DNA of 64,000 nt, taken from positions 1 through 64,000 of the forward strand of contig JASANG010003329.1 of the NCBI GenBank assembly GCA_030248215.1, written 5' to 3'. Made by a program: the position numbers and the translations under genes. Shown here piece after piece: positions 62,750 to 64,000 of the stretch. Below the pieces are notes generated by a model, which searched no databases, was not told the DNA's origin, and worked only from the letters and a program-made list of their open reading frames with translations. Each line of letters begins with the position of its first letter. Positions within the stretch are counted from its first letter, which is position 1. The stretch comes from Enoplolaimus lenunculus (Eukaryota > Nematoda > Enoplea > Enoplida > Thoracostomopsidae).

Positions 62750-64000
62750 AATTTTTGATTCATTACGCTGTCCAGATTTTCAGACTACCGATTCAGATGC
62801 AGTTTATTTTTCACATACAGCAACAAACCAATTTGTACGTGCTTCATGACACAAAGTAACACATTTGACTTCTATGGTCACAAGCTGGATCAAAATCATT
62901 TTTGATTTTTGTGCAAATTTTCTTTGCATTTTGACTCAGATAATTGGCGATGAAGTAATCTAAATAACTGGGCAACTGAAAGGTATACAGCTAATGCCAC
63001 TTTTGGAGCATGACGTACTGCGTTGGCTTAGATGATTACCTTTTGAAATCTCTTCTTCAATTCCATGAATTTTCAATGGCTTTATGTAGTAACTTTTGTT
63101 AGCATTATTTGAAAATCGTAATGACACTAGTAATAATATACTTAGCTAGCTTTGAACAAGCATTTGGATAAATTCTATAAGAGCACAAACTGTTTGTGAA
63201 TGTTGTGGCGTCAAAGTAAAGTTGCATGAATATTACAAAAGTAACATTTTGTGTGACAGAAACTGAGATATTATATCTATGCTAGTTATAGGTGACTGAC
63301 CACTGGAAGACATAGAGACTGGTAACTAAGGCTTAGGATCAGGGTTGTTGTACAGATGTCACCGCACACAGCGCCTCTGAATCTTAGTAGAAGTTAGGTT
63401 ATAGTAGCTGGGATCACATTTCTGGTGTGAATGTGTGAGCTTTCGGGCTGCACGGAAATTTTCGGGTTAAGATCTTGGCGGAGAGACTCCGAACGGGCTG
63501 GTGTCGGCAGACACAGCCTTGGTTCGGAAGGTTCTGAGCTGGAAAGAGCAGCCCTTGAAGTATCGGTGCTCTGGAGAGTTGCTGCGTGGGTATGTGCACA
63601 GATTCAAAATCTGCTTAAAGTTTCAAAAAGTGTAAACATTACAGATTGGTCCTGGGTGGGCTGTGGAGGCTCCAGCAGCTCAGTATATATAGAAAGAGTT
63701 GCAAACTATTCATATTTAACGAATTTGAGCTGGATATAAATGTTTTCAGGTCTGGATTGGTTGTTGTAAAAGATGTGAATTTTACGGAAAATTGTCTTGA
63801 TCTGAATTTGGCTTAATTCAGATGTATATGGTGTGAAACTTTGTAAAAGGTTGTGAAAGGTGCTGAATTCGATAGAAACGGTTAGAAAACGCTATATTTT
63901 GTCTAAATTTTCGAATTCTGCGCTTAGGAAAACCTATATAAAATTTTGGAAATCATTATCAAATTTTATAGATAGCTAGCTATTAAATAATGTTGTATAG
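62750..64000. other. Right end of window, no gene recognised
   Basis: AT-rich sequence except for 63425-63600, which is markedly more GC-rich and open on both strands for about 60-100 codons. The frames (for example GRHSLGSEGSELERAALEV on plus) match nothing I know and have no convincing splice sites around them. It may be part of an exon or repeat that continues beyond the window. Confidence 0.35.

Overview
The window is nuclear DNA of an animal: AT-rich, full of long introns with GT-AG (occasionally GC-AG) borders, and crowded with transposon debris. Four host genes can be read by splicing exons together, and all four belong to families of metazoan signalling, adhesion or membrane traffic. 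The protein matches suggest an invertebrate. I cannot name the phylum from the sequence alone.

Layout. (1) 1-16737, plus strand: the 3' part of the afadin/canoe gene, from the end of the DIL domain through the PDZ domain, a long low-complexity tail, a coiled coil and the conserved C-terminus. Its 5' exons lie left of the window or were not recognised. (2) 16738-28600: an 11.9 kb gap between two convergent genes, filled with a hAT-type MITE, a decayed piggyBac element and a nested set of hAT elements. (3) 28601-45210, minus strand: a complete nine-exon TMEM184 (Ost-alpha/DUF300 family) gene whose introns hold many MITEs. (4) 45211-49051: the gap between two divergent genes, packed with tRNA-derived SINEs. 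(5) 49052-56424, plus strand: a complete six-exon MON1 gene with a minisatellite-bearing element in intron 1. (6) 58594-62586, plus strand: a seven-exon membrane-anchored PP2C phosphatase of the PPM1L type. (7) 62587-64000: no gene recognised.

The exon phases of all four genes were checked by hand. Afadin, TMEM184 and MON1 give continuous frames. The PP2C gene has one apparent one-base slip in exon 3. The genes do not form an operon or pathway; they look like unrelated neighbours. Afadin works at adherens junctions, MON1 activates Rab7 on endosomes, TMEM184 is a multi-pass membrane protein, and the PP2C enzyme is a phosphatase anchored in an internal membrane.

The strongest structural theme outside genes is one large group of hAT-like non-autonomous elements rich in CCGGAA, with ends close to CAGGGTGCAACCGG and 8-bp target duplications. 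I could verify exact or near-exact 8-bp duplications at seven insertions, including one 3.3 kb copy that still carries hAT transposase remnants and has itself been hit by a smaller copy. I found no convincing new host system. The most unusual items are two GC-AG introns and a probable 13-nt exon in afadin, a conserved ~145-nt module of unknown nature present three times (once inside piggyBac), and minisatellite-bearing elements with a perfect 14-bp hairpin.
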